Source of the DNA: Methanothrix sp.
Lineage (GTDB): Archaea; Halobacteriota; Methanosarcinia; Methanotrichales; Methanotrichaceae
Direction: 5' to 3'
DNA: 5,326 bases
NCBI GenBank assembly: GCA_028708055.1
Contig: JAQVZT010000198.1
Coordinates: 1-5,326, forward strand
The position numbers were made by a program, and so were the translations under genes. Every line of letters starts with the position of its first letter. Within the stretch, counting starts at the first letter, position 1. Positions 1-5,285 of the stretch are shown one piece after another. Under the pieces are notes generated by a model. It had not been told where the DNA came from. It saw only the letters and a list, made by a program, of their open reading frames with translations, and ran no database searches.

Positions 1-760
1 GGGCGGCTACAAGAAAGGGCACAAGCATTGCCATGCTAAACGACATTCCAAATTTGTTTATCTCAGGGAGCTGAAACGATGGAGAATCAATTATCAGCCT
101 TGCGCTCTCTGCGGTCAGGATTCCTGCGACAATGGAGACTGCATAGCCTGTCACCATGCCAATCAGGAGCGAGTAAAGCCGCATCTTGCCTTTGCCCCAG
201 ACATTAAAGCCTGCCATGACCGCTAAAGTAATGAGCGCCACGAGGAAAGGCAGTGCCTGAACCGAGGGATGAGTGCTGTCAACTCCAAAGAACTTGGGCA
301 CAGCAATCGGTATCACCTCCACCCCTACCATGAGAACGACTGTTCCCGTCACCTCTGGCGGGAAGAACTTTCGCATTCGACTCACTACCTGAGAGAAGAG
401 CGATTCAAAGACACCTGCCAGAGCGGTCATGCCGAATATGAGGGCGAGGCCCCCAGCCTTACCGGCGAGAAGGGATGCCGGCACAAAAGCCGGGCCGTTT
501 ACCAGAGGGCAGAGATAGCCGGAGCCGACAGGCCCCTTATTCAATGCCTGCAGAGCAGTGGAAAAGCCGGTGGCCAGCATGGCCATGCAGATGAGATTCT
601 GCGCATCTTCGGGGGACGCGCCGATCTCCTTTACTATTACCACCGGAAAGATGAAGGCAATAGACAGGATGAATATATGCTGGAATCCAAGGAGCAGCGT
701 CGTCGCAAGAGGCGGTTTGTCGTCAACGCCGTAGATGAGATTGGTCGGTTTTCTAGACAT
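1..760 (-). CDS. NCS2-family nucleobase (uracil/xanthine-type) permease, N-terminal part, cut by window edge
   Basis: Reverse-strand reading from ATG at 760 gives 253 uninterrupted codons to the window edge. The protein opens with YGVDDKPPL and TLLLGFQHIF. The Gln-His pair (Q27-H28) in the first membrane helix is a hallmark of the NCS2 (nucleobase:cation symporter-2) family, as is the helix-3 region GSGYLCPLVNGPAF (residues 79-92). Later come FFPPEVTGTVVLMVG (132-146) and FNVWGKGK (185-192), again family-like. Hydrophobic helices alternate with short loops throughout. The family is usually well over 400 residues, so roughly the second half is missing, including the substrate-binding Glu region of helix 8, which should begin just past the edge. 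An in-frame TAA at 781-779 fixes the start; GGGCAGGG upstream is a possible ribosome site. Family members import uracil, xanthine or urate with protons; the substrate cannot be chosen from this half. It is the third gene of a minus-strand series behind the phosphatase. Confidence 0.9.
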   Translation of the reverse strand, partial: MSRKPTNLIYGVDDKPPLATTLLLGFQHIFILSIAFIFPVVIVKEIGASPEDAQNLICMAMLATGFSTALQALNKGPVGSGYLCPLVNGPAFVPASLLAGKAGGLALIFGMTALAGVFESLFSQVVSRMRKFFPPEVTGTVVLMVGVEVIPIAVPKFFGVDSTHPSVQALPFLVALITLAVMAGFNVWGKGKMRLYSLLIGMVTGYAVSIVAGILTAESARLIIDSPSFQLPEINKFGMSFSMAMLVPFLVAA

Positions 761-785
761 CCTGAATTTCCCTGCCCTTTAATAC

Positions 786-830
786 TTGATTTATCTTGAT
801 TGATCCTGATTATGGTTGATTGGTCTCGAT
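786..830. repeat. Five degenerate 10-bp tandem repeats (YTGAT-N5) upstream of the permease gene
   Basis: TTGAT, TTGAT, CTGAT, TTGAT and TCGAT end at 790, 800, 810, 820 and 830, exactly 10 bp apart. On the minus strand the unit reads ATCAA-N5. The array covers 26 to 70 bases upstream of the permease start, where its core promoter should be; a possible TATA-like GATAAATC (795-788) lies inside it. The spacing is close to one helical turn, so all copies face the same side of the DNA. Function is unknown: it could be a phased regulator site, curved DNA, or a simple sequence tract. Confidence 0.6.
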
Positions 831-854
831 TATGCTTAACCAAGCTGGACAGCC

Positions 855-887
855 GCAGGTTTATGCTGCACAGATATTTCAACCTGC
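855..887 (-). terminator. Inverted repeat just after the phosphatase stop codon, weak terminator candidate
   Basis: GCAGGTT (855-861) and AACCTGC (881-887) are perfect 7-bp arms around a 19-base spacer, starting 8 bases past the stop codon of the phosphatase gene on the minus strand. There is no T-run after it in the direction of transcription, so termination is doubtful. It may be a 3' end stem or chance. Confidence 0.25.
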
Positions 888-894
888 TGTAAGT

Positions 895-2265
895 TTACCC
901 AGTAACCTTGATCACCACAGCGGTAATATCATCCGATTGCTCCACGCCTTCCGTAAATCCTGCCAGGTCGCGCAGGATGCCATCCAATATCTCCTGAGCA
1001 GAATGGCCGGCAGCAGCCGTCAGGGCGGATCTGAGGCGGTTCTCCCCAAATAGATCCTCCTTTTTATTCATGGCTTCCACAATGCCGTCGGTGTACAGGA
1101 GCAACACATCTCCAGGTGCCAGGCTCACCTGCCGCTGCTCGTATTCCATTTCCGCCATCATCCCCAGGGCAACGCCAGTCACTTCCATTTTCTCTATGCT
1201 ATTGGAATCAGCTCGAAAGAGCAGAGGGGGATTATGGCCGGCATTGGCATAGACCAGGATTCTGTCGAGCAGGTTCAGCCTTCCCAGAAAGAGAGTCACG
1301 AACATGCCTGATGTATCAGAGCCGGATTCGTCCACGATCATCTTGTTGGCGCACCTGAGCCTCTCAAATCCACCTCTCAATGGAGCTGAGCATGCCCGGA
1401 CAATTATTCTAGAGAGGGCCATGAACAATGCCGCAGGAACTCCCTTTCCGGATACATCTGCGATCACAAGCTGCAGAATGCCATCCTGCATAGCAAAATC
1501 GTAAAAGTCCCCGCCCACCTCTTTTGCGGGAATAGATGTGGCTGCGATATCAAATCCCTTCGGAGAAGGAATCTTGCCGGGAAGAAAGCTCTTCTGAATA
1601 TCAGCGGCCACAATAAGCTCCGCCTTTTTAATTTGCAGCTCCAGCTGGTATCTATCCCTTTCTCTCATAGTTTCCCTCTCCCGGATGACATTTTCTATGA
1701 TGAACGCGAAAATGAGCATCCCTGCGCCATTGGCAAGAATCATGGGTACGGATGCCTGCGATACCACATCCATTGCCAAATCGAAAGGCCGGGAGATGGC
1801 CAGAGTGAGCAGTACATGAAATAGCTCGAATAGGACTGCAAAAGCAGTGGTGAAGACAATGCCGGGAAAGCGGCCCTTGTGCCTGTAAATAATGCCGCCG
1901 ATGATGCCTGCCAGAGCAGCGGCAATGCTGCAGGCAGGAGCCGTGAATCCCCCCTCGGAGATGCGGAATGCCGCCCCGATGAGTCCAGCGCCCAGTCCCA
2001 CTACAGGCCCGCAGGCGAGCCCTCCGACGAGCGGTCCAAGATCACGGACGCTGATGATAGCCCCAAGAAAACTAATGCCGATTACCGAGCCGTAGATCGA
2101 GACCATCCCGAAGAAAAGCGCGAGGAGCACCTGGCTTTCGGCAGTCGGATTGCCATCGATTACCTCCCTAAACGGGCGGCTGCGGGATATCAGGAGGGCA
2201 GCGACTATTATTACGCTTACCGCCTGGAGCAGAACCAGGGAATCGCTGATCAGTGAGTTGGCCAT
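895..2265 (-). CDS. Membrane-bound SpoIIE/RsbU-type PP2C serine phosphatase with LytS-like 5TM sensor domain
   Basis: 456 residues. Residues about 8-192 are hydrophobic with several membrane helices and match the 5TM-5TMR_LYT domain of LytS-type sensors; RDLGPLVGGLACGPVVG (74-90) and EGGFTAPACSIA (104-115) are characteristic. A charged, probably helical linker (about 192-222) leads to ADIQKSFLP (221-229), the usual entry to SpoIIE-type PP2C domains. Catalytic motifs follow: VGGDFYDF (250-257, metal ligand D253), IADVSGKGVPAALFM (268-282, D270), ANAGHNPPLLF (340-350), LLLYTDGIVEAMN (388-400, D393) and SDDIT (444-448). All metal-binding aspartates are present, so the enzyme should be active, with the phosphatase domain in the cytoplasm. 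Family role: dephosphorylating a phosphoserine STAS protein, and a STAS gene lies 104 bases upstream on the same strand. No good ribosome site precedes ATG 2265; a TATA-like TGATAAAC at 2294-2287 could give a leaderless transcript. The sensed ligand is unknown. Confidence 0.93.
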   Translation of the reverse strand: MANSLISDSLVLLQAVSVIIVAALLISRSRPFREVIDGNPTAESQVLLALFFGMVSIYGSVIGISFLGAIISVRDLGPLVGGLACGPVVGLGAGLIGAAFRISEGGFTAPACSIAAALAGIIGGIIYRHKGRFPGIVFTTAFAVLFELFHVLLTLAISRPFDLAMDVVSQASVPMILANGAGMLIFAFIIENVIRERETMRERDRYQLELQIKKAELIVAADIQKSFLPGKIPSPKGFDIAATSIPAKEVGGDFYDFAMQDGILQLVIADVSGKGVPAALFMALSRIIVRACSAPLRGGFERLRCANKMIVDESGSDTSGMFVTLFLGRLNLLDRILVYANAGHNPPLLFRADSNSIEKMEVTGVALGMMAEMEYEQRQVSLAPGDVLLLYTDGIVEAMNKKEDLFGENRLRSALTAAAGHSAQEILDGILRDLAGFTEGVEQSDDITAVVIKVTG

Positions 2266-2369
2266 ATGGTAAGTCCGCTAAACTTGGTTTATCATTTGCT
2301 CATTAGCATTGCTCATGCTACTTATGCTGCATAGGACCAATTTTGCTTATCGACTCGCATTTTCTTCAT
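2266..2369. repeat. STAS-phosphatase intergenic gap with 13-bp direct repeat
   Basis: This 104-base gap holds TTGCTCAT at 2296-2303 and again at 2309-2316 (ATGAGCAA on the minus strand, 13 bp apart), with a near copy TTGCTTAT at 2343-2350. The repeats lie just upstream of a weak TATA-like TGATAAAC (minus strand, 2294-2287) that is about 26 bases from the phosphatase start. They could be a regulator site for a second, internal promoter. No terminator-like hairpin with T-run follows the STAS gene, so read-through from the STAS promoter is also likely. Confidence 0.35.
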
Positions 2370-2717
2370 CTATCTCTGAAGACTCTTTATAGCCTCATTG
2401 TAATTGGGATAGATTGAGAAAAATCTAATGGCTCCGGTGAGCGAGAAGACTTCCTTGACAAAAGGCTGCAAAGCAGCGAGGAGCAGATCTCCTTGCATTT
2501 TTTTGAGCTTGTTTTTCGATGCCATGAGCACCCGCAGGCCTGAGCTACTGAGATATTCTACCTTTTCCATGTCAATCACCAGAAAATTCCCGTTTTTATC
2601 TATCAGTCCCGCCAAAGCATTCTCAAGGTCTTTGGAAGTCACGGCATCGATCTTACCGGATACGGTGAGAACCGGAATATCCTCGATCAGGCCATGGATA
2701 ATCTCCATCTTGCTCAT
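2370..2717 (-). CDS. STAS-domain anti-anti-sigma-factor-like protein
   Basis: 115 residues, the usual length of a stand-alone SpoIIAA/RsbV-type STAS protein. Features in order: VLTVSGKIDAVTSKDLENAL (16-35), the first strands and helix; FLVIDMEKVEYLSSSGLRVLMAS (45-67), the conserved strand-loop-helix with the phosphorylation loop; and GDLLLAALQPFVKEVFSLTGAIRFFSIYPNYNEAI (76-110), the typical C-terminal half. S59, just before G60, aligns with the serine phosphorylated in SpoIIAA; the Asp two residues before it in SpoIIAA is Ser here (S57), as in many SSAG/SSSG-type members. In bacteria such proteins bind an anti-sigma kinase when unphosphorylated. Here the phosphatase that would reset it is the next gene, but no kinase is in the window. 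ATG 2717 has no Shine-Dalgarno site and lies about 28 bases from a TATA element, which fits a leaderless transcript; ATG 2708 is an in-frame alternative. Confidence 0.92.
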   Translation of the reverse strand: MSKMEIIHGLIEDIPVLTVSGKIDAVTSKDLENALAGLIDKNGNFLVIDMEKVEYLSSSGLRVLMASKNKLKKMQGDLLLAALQPFVKEVFSLTGAIRFFSIYPNYNEAIKSLQR

Positions 2718-2720
2718 AAC

Positions 2721-2737
2721 AGAGACCCTGGGGCTCT
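2721..2737. promoter_or_regulatory. Near-palindrome between TATA element and start of the STAS gene, operator candidate
   Basis: The 17 bases AGAGACCCTGGGGCTCT are symmetric about position 2729, with 7 of 8 pairs matching (the mismatched pair is 2725/2733). The site sits 4 to 20 bases upstream of the STAS start codon, between the TATA element and the predicted transcription start. A protein bound there would block the polymerase, so this is a plausible repressor site. It could instead be a chance GC-rich dyad. Confidence 0.4.
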
Positions 2738-2740
2738 GAA

Positions 2741-2752
2741 CTTATATTCCTT
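2741..2752 (-). promoter_or_regulatory. BRE/TATA-like promoter of the STAS-phosphatase genes
   Basis: On the minus strand this reads AAGGAATATAAG, a purine-rich BRE-like stretch followed by a TATA-like AATATAAG. Its centre is about 28 bases upstream of the STAS start codon. Archaeal TATA boxes sit about 26 bases before the transcription start, so the mRNA would begin almost at the ATG, consistent with the lack of a ribosome site. Confidence 0.45.
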
Positions 2753-2875
2753 ATGCGAGAGGGATCATCGCGTGGAAATGCCCTGACGTGAGGTGGCAGG
2801 ATGATGGCAGGAGAAAGGCATCTGAAGAATATCCTAATTCCATCGCTCTGCCTGAAATCCCGTCTTTTGACGACA

Positions 2876-2891
2876 CCAAAAAAGATAATAC
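2876..2891 (+). promoter_or_regulatory. Possible BRE/TATA element of the tatD-NYN-rhomboid cluster
   Basis: An A-run followed by GATAATAC is the most TATA-like sequence in the gap before the plus-strand cluster. It would place the transcription start near 2913, about 18 bases before ATG 2931. The match to a consensus TATA box is weak. The rest of this divergent gap (2753-2875) shows only a short direct repeat, TGGCAGGA at 2794-2801 and 2805-2812. Confidence 0.28.
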
Positions 2892-2930
2892 CATCAAGAC
2901 TAAAAGGGTGAATGCTACTGAAATAAGAGC

Positions 2931-3749
2931 ATGACAGCGTTAAGCGATACCAAAAAAAATTGCCGCGGAGGAATATCGTCGACAGATGCATCTTTACAGG
3001 GAGTGATCGACTCCCATTGCCACCTTGACTTTAAGCAGTTCAACAAAGACCGCGATGCTGTGCTGGATAGGGCCAAAGAGGCCGGCCTGATCCACATGAT
3101 AAACTCAGGCGTGGACTACTCCACTAATGCTAAGTCTCTTGAGCTTGCCAGAAAGTACGATTTCATGTCCGCTACACTGGGGCTCTCCCCCAACACCCTG
3201 GAAAGCATAAAGGAGCCGGAACTGGAGATGCTTTTCAAGCAGATTGAAGAGAATGCCGGCCAGGCTGTGGGCATAGGCGAGGCGGGACTGGATTATTATC
3301 ATTGCAAGGATGCTCCCGGAAGGCAGGCGCAGGCAAAGGTCTTTAAAAAGGTCATTGAGATGGCCAGGACCCTCGGCAAGCCATTGGTGATCCATTCCCG
3401 TGATGCCGAGCAGCCTGCCCTTGAGATGGTAAAGCACCTGGACAAGGTGGTCTTCCACTGCTATAGCGGCTCGATTGCAACTATGAAGGAGGCTATTGAT
3501 AGAGGGTTTTATATCTCTCTCGCGACCAATACCTGCCGGTCCCCTCATCACCAAATACTGGCCAGAAATGTATCACTGGATCGGTTGCTGGTGGAGACCG
3601 ACAGCCCCTTCCTCTCGCCTCGCGGCGGCAGAAATGAGCCGTCAATGGTGATCGACTCGGTACGCCTTATCGCCAGGATCAGAGGCCTGGAGCCTCAAGA
3701 GATCGCCCGGATAACCGCAGAAAACACCAAACGAATTTATAACATCTGA
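2931..3749 (+). CDS. TatD-family metal-dependent hydrolase (putative DNase)
   Basis: 272 residues with the full TatD metal-site pattern in order: DSHCHLD (27-33, H29 and H31), GIGEAGLDYY (114-123, E117), VIHSRDA (153-159, H155), FHCYSG (175-180, H176) and ETDSPFLSP (222-230, D224). ATLGLSPN (81-88) stands where many members have GLHP. The family folds as a TIM barrel with two metals; characterised members are DNases, often 3'-5' exonucleases, with a proposed part in DNA repair or degradation. The cellular role here is not shown. Most family members begin at the MIDSHCHLD stretch, whereas ATG 2931 adds 24 polar residues without clear fold signals. GTG at 3003-3005 is in frame and would give exactly that usual N-terminus, but neither start has a well-spaced ribosome site. 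First gene of the plus-strand cluster; TGATAA double stop, then 24 bases to the next gene. Confidence 0.92.
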   Translation: MTALSDTKKNCRGGISSTDASLQGVIDSHCHLDFKQFNKDRDAVLDRAKEAGLIHMINSGVDYSTNAKSLELARKYDFMSATLGLSPNTLESIKEPELEMLFKQIEENAGQAVGIGEAGLDYYHCKDAPGRQAQAKVFKKVIEMARTLGKPLVIHSRDAEQPALEMVKHLDKVVFHCYSGSIATMKEAIDRGFYISLATNTCRSPHHQILARNVSLDRLLVETDSPFLSPRGGRNEPSMVIDSVRLIARIRGLEPQEIARITAENTKRIYNI

Positions 3750-3773
3750 TAAATCTATTAAGAAAGGGTCAAC

Positions 3774-4268
3774 ATGAACCGGATACCAATACAGTTCGAG
3801 CATATCATGAGTTACCTGGGCTCAAAGAAGGAGAAGGGGCGAAAGAAGATCGGACTGCTTGTGGATGGTCCCAATATGCTCAGAAAGGAGTTTCAGATGG
3901 ATCTGGAAGAGATTCGGGACATCCTCAAGGATTATGGCGATATCAAGATGGGCAAGGTGTTCCTGAATCAATATGCCTCGGAGAAACTGGTCGAGGCGGT
4001 GGAAAATCAGGGCTTTGACCCGGTGATATGCACCAGCGATGTGGACGTGAGAATGGCTGTGGAAGGTGTGGATATGATCTATAATCCGGTCATTGACACC
4101 CTGGCACTTGTGACCCGGGATGCAGATCTAAAGCCGGTGCTCATGAAAGCCATGGAACATGGCAAGGAGACGATTATCTTTGGGGCAGAGCCAGGTTTCT
4201 CGGTAGCCCTGCGAAATTCCGCGGACTATGTCATAGTCTTGAGAGACGGCCAGTATGTGCCGGAATGA
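3774..4268 (+). CDS. NYN-domain (PIN-like) protein, putative RNase, TIGR00288-like archaeal family
   Basis: 164 residues, almost all one PIN-like NYN domain. GLLVDGPNM (27-35) supplies the first acidic residue (D31). CTSDVDVRMAVEGVDMIYN (86-104) carries D91, in the place of the conserved second acid. DTLALVTRDADLKPVL (108-123) matches the usual 'SgDgDF.p' strand, with D116 and D118. These cluster into a metal site in NYN nucleases, so RNA cleavage is the likely activity; the target is unknown. Conserved stand-alone proteins of this kind occur in methanogens (TIGR00288, from memory). AAAGGGTC lies about 6 bases before ATG 3774 as a plausible ribosome site; ATG 3807 is an in-frame alternative that keeps the whole domain. 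It sits between tatD and rhomboid genes with short gaps, so co-transcription is likely. Confidence 0.87.
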   Translation: MNRIPIQFEHIMSYLGSKKEKGRKKIGLLVDGPNMLRKEFQMDLEEIRDILKDYGDIKMGKVFLNQYASEKLVEAVENQGFDPVICTSDVDVRMAVEGVDMIYNPVIDTLALVTRDADLKPVLMKAMEHGKETIIFGAEPGFSVALRNSADYVIVLRDGQYVPE

Positions 4269-4300
4269 ATGCTATCAAATGATAAAATGAAACTGATAGA

Positions 4301-4963
4301 ATGAAAACAATAAAGGCCATGTCAATCAGTAGAGTGGATTTCAGGCGGCGAGACGAATGGGGCGAGCCGATTGCCGCTAACGGCTGGCGAGGCTATATCC
4401 CAGCAGGTCTCCCTGTGAGCTATTCCGGGCTAATATTATTAGCATGCATCGTAGTATTCCTGATCAGCCTGATCTTTCCATCATTCGTGTACTCTTATCT
4501 GGCTCTGAATCCGGAATATGTAATGCAAAGGCCATGGACGATCATTACATATATGTTCGTGCATGCTGATTTTAACCATCTCTTCTGGAATATGCTATTT
4601 CTCTTCTTCTTTGCCATGGAGCTGGAAAGGCGGGTGGGAGAGAGCAAATTCCTGCAGATCTACATCTTCTCAGGGATCGTGGCGGCCCTCGGCCAGATGA
4701 TGATATCTGGCGGGTCCATGGTAGGCGCGAGCGGAGCGCTCTTCGGGGTGCTGGGATGCCTGGCGGTGATTGCTCCCGAAATTCGCATACTGCTCTTCTT
4801 CATTATACCGATGAGCATCCGTGGAGCAGTGGTCCTATTCGCACTGATCGATTTCCTGTCAATGGGTTCGGCAGACAACATCGCTCATATGGCTCATATC
4901 GTTGGGCTTCTCGTTGGATTGGCTTACGGACAGGCGATGAGAAGGTCGTACAGATACTATTAG
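4301..4963 (+). CDS. Rhomboid-family intramembrane serine protease
   Basis: 220 residues. A cytoplasm-like, Arg-rich N-terminus (1-35) precedes about six membrane helices. Family motifs are complete: WTIITYMFVHADFNHLFWNM (79-98), with H93 and N97 in the oxyanion-side positions; VGASGALFGVLG (141-152), with the catalytic serine S144 in GxSG; and AHMAHIVGLLVGLAYG (195-210), with H199 as the catalytic histidine partner of the AHxxG type. ELERRVG (107-113) fits the L1/helix 2 region. Such enzymes cut transmembrane segments within the bilayer; no substrate can be named from sequence. An in-frame TAA at 4283-4285 makes ATG 4301 the first possible start; ATG 4319 is an alternative, and neither has a clear ribosome site. 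It lies 32 bases after the NYN gene and is the last of the cluster, followed by a hairpin at its stop codon. Confidence 0.93.
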   Translation: MKTIKAMSISRVDFRRRDEWGEPIAANGWRGYIPAGLPVSYSGLILLACIVVFLISLIFPSFVYSYLALNPEYVMQRPWTIITYMFVHADFNHLFWNMLFLFFFAMELERRVGESKFLQIYIFSGIVAALGQMMISGGSMVGASGALFGVLGCLAVIAPEIRILLFFIIPMSIRGAVVLFALIDFLSMGSADNIAHMAHIVGLLVGLAYGQAMRRSYRYY

Positions 4964-4983
4964 GCTACTAATAGGAGTAGCCT
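4962..4983 (+). terminator. 8-bp hairpin overlapping the rhomboid stop codon
   Basis: AGGCTACT (4962-4969) and AGTAGCCT (4976-4983) are perfect 8-bp arms with a 6-base loop; the left arm begins inside the TAG stop codon. A T-rich stretch starts 8 bases downstream. It may help terminate or stabilise the 3' end of the tatD-NYN-rhomboid transcript. In archaea the T-runs rather than the stem usually drive termination. Confidence 0.45.
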
Positions 4984-4989
4984 GGATTA

Positions 4990-5074
4990 ATCTCTTTTCA
5001 GATCTCTTTCGATATCTCTTTTCAGATCTCTTTCGACATCTCTTAATGAGATCTCTTTTTTTATCTCATTTAAT
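4990..5074 (+). repeat. T-rich 12-bp tandem repeat (ATCTC-N7) with a 24-bp higher-order unit; likely terminator region
   Basis: ATCTC starts at 4990, 5002, 5014, 5026, 5038, 5051 and 5063: a 12-bp step with one 13-bp step. The bases 4990-5012 recur exactly at 5014-5036, a 23-bp match in a 24-bp period. The later units are more diverged. The plus strand is pyrimidine-rich, with TTTT or TTT in most units and a run of seven T at 5056-5062 preceded by a small stem (ATCTC 5038-5042, GAGAT 5048-5052). Lying just after the last gene of the cluster, it fits a multi-T archaeal terminator; whether the repeat itself has a function is unknown. Confidence 0.65.
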
Positions 5075-5186
5075 TGGGAGATTCTTGCTTCGTTGATCCG
5101 ATTTGGAAATTCAAATGATCAATTGTTATTCATATTATCGAAGACCGTTGGAGCCATATGGATCAGTGCATGATTATATTAAATTA
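5075..5186. other. AT-rich non-coding stretch
   Basis: Part of a 322-base gene-free gap (4964-5285). I see no convincing reading frame or RNA gene here. It contains a weak dyad ATTTG-N6-CAAAT (5101-5116) and a strongly AT-rich tract at about 5172-5190 that could be an upstream promoter element of the next gene. Confidence 0.4.
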
Positions 5187-5209
5187 ATTTTTCCCGCTCT
5201 GGGAAAAAT
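5187..5209. promoter_or_regulatory. Perfect 9+9-bp palindrome upstream of the last gene's TATA box, operator candidate
   Basis: ATTTTTCCC (5187-5195) and GGGAAAAAT (5201-5209) are perfect arms around a 5-base spacer. The 14-bp half-site spacing puts the halves roughly 1.3 turns apart. It ends 16 bases before the T-run of the TATA box, a position used by archaeal activators and some repressors acting on TBP/TFB recruitment. As RNA it could also form a hairpin, but it is most likely upstream of the transcription start. Confidence 0.5.
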
Positions 5210-5225
5210 GGCATTTGGACCAATC

Positions 5226-5234
5226 TTTTTATAC
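5226..5234 (+). promoter_or_regulatory. TATA box of the gene starting at 5286
   Basis: TTTTTATAC resembles archaeal TATA boxes and is the best match in the window. It predicts a transcription start near 5256 and a leader of about 30 bases before ATG 5286. The upstream ACCAATC gives only a weak BRE. Confidence 0.55.
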
Positions 5235-5271
5235 TTCCAGATACCTATTGAAAATGGGAATATAGCAAGAA

Positions 5272-5278
5272 GGCGATC
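5272..5278 (+). promoter_or_regulatory. Ribosome-binding site of the last gene
   Basis: GGCGATC differs by one base from GGTGATC, the complement of the conserved 3' end of archaeal 16S rRNA. It lies 7 bases before ATG 5286, which supports that start. Confidence 0.5.
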
Positions 5279-5285
5279 TAAGAGC

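Noticed and set aside
269..799. Open frame of 176 codons on the plus strand
   Set aside because: It lies antisense to the permease gene, whose translation has clear NCS2 motifs; the plus-strand product is charged and resembles nothing.
1879..2256. 125-codon plus-strand frame
   Set aside because: It is the complement of the membrane-domain region of the phosphatase; its composition is that of a shadow frame.
2334..2341. GGACCAAT shared with 5217-5224 next to the last gene's TATA box
   Set aside because: An 8-base match without matching context; the first copy faces no plus-strand start, so it is probably chance.
2912..2926. Mini-frame ATG CTA CTG AAA TAA before tatD as a leader peptide
   Set aside because: Four codons, with the AAGGGTGA sequence too close to serve as a ribosome site; no regulatory structure seen.
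2653..2991. 112-codon minus-strand frame spanning the divergent gap
   Set aside because: It overlaps both the STAS and tatD starts and has no family-like sequence; the gap carries promoter-like elements instead.
3012..3035. Possible loss of TatD active site or frameshift
   Set aside because: All expected metal ligands, H29, H31, E117, H155, H176 and D224, are present in one frame.
3105..3554. 149-codon minus-strand frame
   Set aside because: It is antisense to the core of tatD, whose metal-binding motifs are all intact.
4264..4304. Repeated AATGA motif between the NYN and rhomboid genes
   Set aside because: The spacing is irregular (14, 8, 14) and the motif is expected where stops and starts crowd in AT-rich sequence; the ATG at 4287 opens only five codons.
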